Below, piece by piece: positions 14,164 to 17,100 of a DNA stretch of 17,100 nt. The position numbers and the translations under genes are program-made. The first letter of the stretch is position 1, and the number at the start of each line of letters is the position of its first letter. The DNA is from Bacillota bacterium. GTDB taxonomy: Bacteria > Bacillota > Clostridia > Tissierellales > Sedimentibacteraceae. The notes under the pieces were generated by a model that saw nothing but the letters and a program-made list of their open reading frames with translations, was not told the DNA's origin and did not search any database. The DNA lies in NCBI GenBank assembly GCA_023425285.1, contig JAFACY010000272.1, positions 1 to 17,100 on the forward strand, in the 5' to 3' direction.

Positions 14164-14192
14164 ATTGTATCTCAAAATTCGACAACAATCAA
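14164..14192 (-). promoter_or_regulatory. Predicted promoter of the molybdenum hydroxylase operon
   Basis: On the minus strand TTGATT (14192-14187), a 17-base spacer and TACAAT (14169-14164); the ATG is 46 bases downstream. A perfect palindrome lies about 20 bases upstream of the -35. Confidence 0.55.
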
Positions 14193-14210
14193 CCCTAAAA
14201 TTTTAAATTT

Positions 14211-14228
14211 GTTCGTACATATACGAAC
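14211..14228. promoter_or_regulatory. Perfect palindrome, likely regulator-binding site
   Basis: GTTCGTA (14211-14217), CATA, TACGAAC (14222-14228). The 7-bp arms are perfect and the site is isolated in an AT-rich gap upstream of the hydroxylase promoter, as expected for a dimeric transcription factor. The protein that binds it is unknown. Confidence 0.5.
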
Positions 14229-14240
14229 GATGTGCAAATC

Positions 14241-14270
14241 AAAAAAGATAACCCATAAGGGTTACCTTTT
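14241..14270 (-). terminator. Terminator of the metal-uptake operon
   Basis: On the minus strand GGTAACCC, a 4-base loop TTAT, GGGTTATC and then a run of T. It begins 11 bases after the stop codon of the small membrane protein gene at 14281. Confidence 0.88.
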
Positions 14271-14280
14271 AAGATGATTA

Positions 14281-14433
14281 TTAGTGAATTGAATTTTTAC
14301 CTTGATTCATCGATAAAGCATTACTAAGCGTTTTGTTATTGGTCATATTTCTTACCATCGGAGTAACTGCAACCGCTGTTGCTGCCGCTGCTGCTAAGCC
14401 TACTCCGACCCAGACTTTATTTGTCATTTTCAA
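14281..14433 (-). CDS. Small single-span membrane protein
   Basis: A 50-residue protein with one hydrophobic segment, VWVGVGLAAAAATAVAVTP (residues 7-25), and a polar C-terminus rich in N, S and K. The TTG at 14433 is chosen because GAGG lies 8 bases upstream; the ATG at 14427 is two codons later, while the frame's upstream ATG at 14496 has no ribosome site and would run through a hairpin. It lies between the lipoprotein gene and a terminator, so it is probably the last gene of the metal-uptake operon. No family recognised; the sequence vaguely recalls YtxH-like anchors. Confidence 0.65.
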   Translation of the reverse strand: MKMTNKVWVGVGLAAAAATAVAVTPMVRNMTNNKTLSNALSMNQGKNSIH

Positions 14434-14445
14434 ATTAATCACCTC

Positions 14446-14481
14446 AAGCATATTTTTTGCAGAAAGTTTTTTTATATGCTT
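14446..14481 (-). repeat. Inverted repeat just before the small membrane protein's ribosome site
   Basis: AAGCATAT (14446-14453) and ATATGCTT (14474-14481) form an 8-bp stem with a 20-base loop containing an A-rich run on the minus strand. It ends immediately before GAGGTG. It may protect or modulate the downstream message; no T tract follows, so it is not a terminator. Confidence 0.4.
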
Positions 14482-14510
14482 AAAAATTATTTCCAAAAAA
14501 ATGAGACAAG

Positions 14511-15065
14511 CTAATTTGCGACAAATTCCTGACCACGCACATCGAGAACAGTAAGATTTGAAAGTCGTATGGCTATAAATTCATTACCGTTTTCTTCCAC
14601 CATTTCAATTTTGCCTTCTGCTTCGACCCAGTCATTTTTTTTAGGAAGCTCTCCGTCATACAATATTTCAAATCCTGCCGTTCCGTCATATCCGCAGCAT
14701 CCGGGACCGTATCTTATGACAAATCTGTATTGCTGACCGGTTTCGGGATTTGCAACCTCGGTGTATATTCCTTCCCATTTTATTGTTTTGTCCGTGTATT
14801 CCTCAGGATTGAGATAAATATCGTTTGTTTGTGCTATAAACATTTTATCTCTTATTGCAATTACACCTTCCTCGTTGTTTTTCATGGAATCAATTAAAGC
14901 ATTGTCCATTAAGTGCTCGACTGTAGTCTTGCCGTCGGTTGAATTATTCTCATTGCTTTCAATTATTTGCTCATTTGAAGGCGGCGGTGTTACATCTTTT
15001 GATTCATTGTTGCTGCAGCCTGTAAATGCAAAAATTGTGATTAGAATTAAAAGTATTATTTTCAT
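14511..15065 (-). CDS. Lipoprotein with a DUF1980/YcgQ-like CC-motif domain
   Basis: A 184-residue protein with a lipoprotein signal peptide: hydrophobic residues 3-14, then F-T-G-C17. A serine/asparagine-rich spacer (18-50) is followed by a globular part. Residues about 82-175 run YTDKTIKWEGIY, then FVIRYGPGCCGYDGTAGFEI and DWVEAEGKIE. This recalls the C-terminal domain of the DUF1980/TIGR03943 proteins (YcgQ), where a CC motif lies between OB-like strands; the assignment is by eye. C123 and C124 are the only cysteines besides the lipid-anchored one and may bind metal. The ATG is one base after the stop of the permease gene, so it belongs to the metal-uptake operon and would sit on the outer membrane face beside the transporter. 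It could be an accessory metal chaperone or a sensor. Confidence 0.8.
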   Translation of the reverse strand: MKIILLILITIFAFTGCSNNESKDVTPPPSNEQIIESNENNSTDGKTTVEHLMDNALIDSMKNNEEGVIAIRDKMFIAQTNDIYLNPEEYTDKTIKWEGIYTEVANPETGQQYRFVIRYGPGCCGYDGTAGFEILYDGELPKKNDWVEAEGKIEMVEENGNEFIAIRLSNLTVLDVRGQEFVAN

Positions 15066-15066
15066 T

Positions 15067-15894
15067 TTAGTTCACTCCGATCTTTCTTACTGCAGCAATA
15101 CAAGAGGCTGCGATAAATGCCATCAGATTTACGGCCACAACGCTCGCTCCCGCAGGTATATTGTATTGAAAGGAAATAACAATTCCTATGAAAAAGCATA
15201 TGACCGACAATATGGCAGAGGTTATTATTACACCCTTGAAGCTGCCGAATATCCTCATGGAGGTCAGAGACGGGAATATAATCAGGCTTGATATGAGCAG
15301 TGCACCCATCAGTCTCATGCCTATAACAATCGTGAGAGCGGTTAACAGTGCCACAAGCATATTATACCTTCCAGCCTTGATGCCGGTTGCCTTTGCAAAG
15401 CTTTCGTCAAATGTAACGGCAAATATTTTGTTGTAAAATATGCCGTACAAAATTAACACGATAACCGACAATACCACACTCAGATATACATCGCTCTTCT
15501 GCATGGCTAAAATGCTTCCGAACATGTAATTGCACACGTCTGTATTCATCCCTGTGGTAAGAGATGTAACAATTACGCCTATTGCCAGAGAGCTGCTGGA
15601 AATCAGTGCAATTGCGGCATCACCCTTTATTTTGCTGCTTTCACTGATTCTCAGCAGAAAAAAGGCAGCAAGCACAACAACAGGTATTGAAACCTGCAAA
15701 GGCGCTAAATTAAATGCCATTGCCACGGATAATGAACCGAAACCCACATGAGACAGTCCGTCACCGATCATGGAGTATCTTTTCAGTACCAGACTCACTC
15801 CCAATATTGCGGCACACAGAGAAACTAAAATACCGACCAGCAGTGCACGCCTGATAAAGGTGTATGACATCAGTTCGACAATTATATCAATCAT
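15067..15894 (-). CDS. znuB: Metal (Zn/Mn) ABC transporter permease, ZnuB/AdcB type
   Basis: An ABC-3 family integral membrane protein of 275 residues with many hydrophobic helices. Family landmarks are the early LKRYSMIGDGLSHVGFG, GDAAIALISSSSLAIGV, VTFDESFAKATGI and LMGALLISSLIIFPSLTSM. The ATG at 15894 fits AGGAGG with 8 bases of spacing; the ATG two codons earlier at 15900 is only 2 bases from it. With this start it overlaps the ATPase stop by 8 bases (ATGATTGA). It forms the membrane channel for the ATPase encoded upstream. Zinc is favoured by the neighbouring genes, but manganese cannot be excluded. Confidence 0.92.
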   Translation of the reverse strand: MIDIIVELMSYTFIRRALLVGILVSLCAAILGVSLVLKRYSMIGDGLSHVGFGSLSVAMAFNLAPLQVSIPVVVLAAFFLLRISESSKIKGDAAIALISSSSLAIGVIVTSLTTGMNTDVCNYMFGSILAMQKSDVYLSVVLSVIVLILYGIFYNKIFAVTFDESFAKATGIKAGRYNMLVALLTALTIVIGMRLMGALLISSLIIFPSLTSMRIFGSFKGVIITSAILSVICFFIGIVISFQYNIPAGASVVAVNLMAFIAASCIAAVRKIGVN

Positions 15895-16597
15895 TTTCAT
15901 TACCTCCTATCATTCGTTTGTAAACAGCGGTTTCCTTGTATTTCGCAACATCTCCGAAGAACAGGGATGTTGTGTTCATGTGTAAAATTACATTAGAATA
16001 TTTTACGGCGCTGAGAATATCATGAGAAATCATGATTATTGTAACACCATAATCCTTGTTCAGCCTGTCTATGAGCTGGTACAGCTCCGCGGTCACAAGA
16101 GGGTCAAGTCCGGAAACGGGCTCATCCAGCAGCAAAAGCTTTTCTGTGGCACAAAGCGCTCTCGCAAGAAGAACTCTTTGCTGCTGACCTCCCGATAAGT
16201 CACGGTAGGATGTCTTTGATAAATTGCGTATCCCCAGTTTATCCATATTTTCAAGAGTTTTTTTCTTGTCCTTTTTGCCATAAAACGGACTTAAGCCCTT
16301 GGAGCTCAGACAACCCGATAAAACAACCTCGTAAACAGAAGCCGGGAAATCAAATTTTACGGGATTTTGCTGGGGGAGATAACCGATTTGGTTTTGCTTG
16401 ATTCCGTTAAACAGAATTTCTCCCGAGGAGGGGCTCTTAAGACCTAAGAGTCCCTTCATCAATGTGCTTTTGCCTGAGCCGTTTTCTCCGACTATTGACA
16501 AATAATCGCCTTCGTTTACATCAAAGCTTACATCCTTTACCGCATGGTGTCTTTCATAATAAAAATTCAAATTTTCACATTTAATCAAATTTGCCAT
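15887..16597 (-). CDS. znuC: Metal (Zn/Mn) ABC transporter ATP-binding protein, ZnuC/AdcC type
   Basis: A complete 236-residue ABC ATPase: Walker A GENGSGKST (37-45), Q-loop YLPQQ (73-77), signature LSGGQ (134-138), Walker B LLLLDEP (154-160) and H-loop H192. The short length and the IGYLPQQNPVKFDFPASVYE stretch are typical of the metal-uptake (ABC-3) class. It begins 6 bases after the binding-protein stop; the ribosome site is weak (AAGGA, distant), so reinitiation after the upstream gene is likely. The end overlaps the permease start. Confidence 0.93.
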   Translation of the reverse strand: MANLIKCENLNFYYERHHAVKDVSFDVNEGDYLSIVGENGSGKSTLMKGLLGLKSPSSGEILFNGIKQNQIGYLPQQNPVKFDFPASVYEVVLSGCLSSKGLSPFYGKKDKKKTLENMDKLGIRNLSKTSYRDLSGGQQQRVLLARALCATEKLLLLDEPVSGLDPLVTAELYQLIDRLNKDYGVTIIMISHDILSAVKYSNVILHMNTTSLFFGDVAKYKETAVYKRMIGGNEND

Positions 16598-16603
16598 CTG
16601 CTG

Positions 16604-17100
16604 TTAATAAAGTCCTTTCCTTAAATTTTCCGCATTTTGTTTCATCAGATCCAGATAAGTTATACCATTATTGAAATCCTCTTTTGATACATTGTGGCAT
16701 GAGTGGAACAAAAGCATTTCAACACCCGTATCCTCGCTGATGCTTCTTGAAACCTTGGGGTCGGTAAGCTCCTCATAATATATTACCGGAATTTTGTTTT
16801 CACTGATTTCATCAATTATTTTGGCTATATCGTGAGCACTCGGTTCTGTTTCAGAGGAACAATTGTCGTAAGCAGACATATATTCCAATCCGTATTCCTC
16901 TGTGAAATAGTGGAGAGCAAATCTTCCTCCGAAATAAATTTTATTATGCTTTGCGTTATTTACTATCTCTTTGAGTTCTGCATCCAATTCATCCAGCTGA
17001 TTCTTGTAGTTCTCTGCATTTTCCTTGTAGTATGACGCATTTTCGGGGTCTACGTAGCAAATTGAAGCAGCGATGTTATCAACCATTTTTTTTGCTATAA
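16604..17100 (-). CDS. Metal ABC transporter substrate-binding protein, ZnuA/AdcA type (C-terminal part)
   Basis: The gene continues past the right edge; about 165 C-terminal residues are visible, the frame being open to base 17100. The visible part starts just before the long backbone helix (VDNIAASICYVDPENASYY) and contains KIYFGGRFALHYFTEEYGLE, SSETEPSAHDIAKIIDEI, PVIYYEELTDPKVSRSIS and the terminal LLFHSCHN...GITYLDLMKQN. This is the C-lobe of a cluster A-I metal-binding protein. The F-H-S-C-H-N motif replaces the usual final acidic ligand segment of ZnuA and occurs in a clostridial subgroup as I remember it, so the bound metal is not certain. Lipobox and first ligand lie outside the window. 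It is upstream of znuC in the operon; any Zur box would be beyond the window. Confidence 0.9.
   Translation of the reverse strand, partial: IAKKMVDNIAASICYVDPENASYYKENAENYKNQLDELDAELKEIVNNAKHNKIYFGGRFALHYFTEEYGLEYMSAYDNCSSETEPSAHDIAKIIDEISENKIPVIYYEELTDPKVSRSISEDTGVEMLLFHSCHNVSKEDFNNGITYLDLMKQNAENLRKGLY

Noticed and set aside
14211..14228. Palindrome considered as a LexA (SOS) box
   Set aside because: Gram-positive LexA sites read GAAC-N4-GTTC; here the half-sites are in the opposite order (GTTC...GAAC).
14434..14496. Upstream ATG at 14496 for the small membrane protein
   Set aside because: No ribosome site, and the added sequence runs across an inverted repeat; the TTG at 14433 has GAGG at proper spacing.
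15895..15900. ATG at 15900 as start of the permease
   Set aside because: Only two bases from AGGAGG; the second ATG at 15894 has standard spacing. The difference is two residues.

Overview
The window looks like chromosomal DNA of a low-GC, Gram-positive anaerobe of the class Clostridia; a relative of Sedimentibacter or another Tissierellia is my inference, not a proven placement. The grounds are AT-rich spacers, strong AGGAGG-type ribosome sites, use of TTG and GTG starts, a lone phosphate butyryltransferase, a PrpR-N/PAS sigma-54 activator and a three-subunit molybdenum hydroxylase of clostridial type. No rRNA, tRNA, CRISPR array, transposase or phage gene is visible.

Layout. 1-185: tail of an HMG-CoA lyase-type gene with a strong terminator. 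328-2313 (+): a sigma-54-dependent activator. 2351-3505 (-): rsgA, preceded by a 20-codon leader ORF and three mutually complementary segments, the last being the rsgA ribosome site. 3506-4009: AT-rich spacer. 4010-4270 (+): a cysteine-rich small protein that overlaps tail-to-tail with a TraX-family membrane protein (4248-4910, -). 5079-6005 (+): a gamma-carbonic-anhydrase-like protein and an unrecognised 99-residue protein, closed by a long palindromic terminator. 6150-8712 (+): a metal-efflux operon of CadC/SmtB-type repressor, free HMA metallochaperone domain and P1B-2 ATPase, behind a near-consensus promoter carrying three operator-like dyads. 8793-9698 (+): ptb. 9775-10485 (+): an apparent DarT/DUF4433-like ADP-ribosyltransferase with no visible antitoxin. 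10488-10563: palindromic repeat. 14118-10577 (-): molybdenum hydroxylase operon (FAD, 2Fe-2S, Mo subunits). 17100-14281 (-): metal-uptake ABC transporter operon (binding protein, ATPase, permease) extended by a lipoprotein with a CC motif and a tiny membrane protein.

Metal homeostasis is the common thread. Export (CadC-HMA-CadA) and import (Znu/Adc-like ABC operon) both lie here, along with several likely metalloproteins: RsgA with a zinc knuckle, the gamma-class carbonic anhydrase fold, the eight-cysteine protein and the molybdenum hydroxylase. Whether these are co-regulated cannot be seen from the sequence.

The points most worth a second look are the in-frame TAG that splits the HMA domain from the CadA ATPase, the leader ORF and competing hairpins in front of rsgA, the orphan DarT-like protein with a beta-rich C-terminal extension, the lipoprotein attached to the metal-uptake operon, and the triple operator of the efflux operon.
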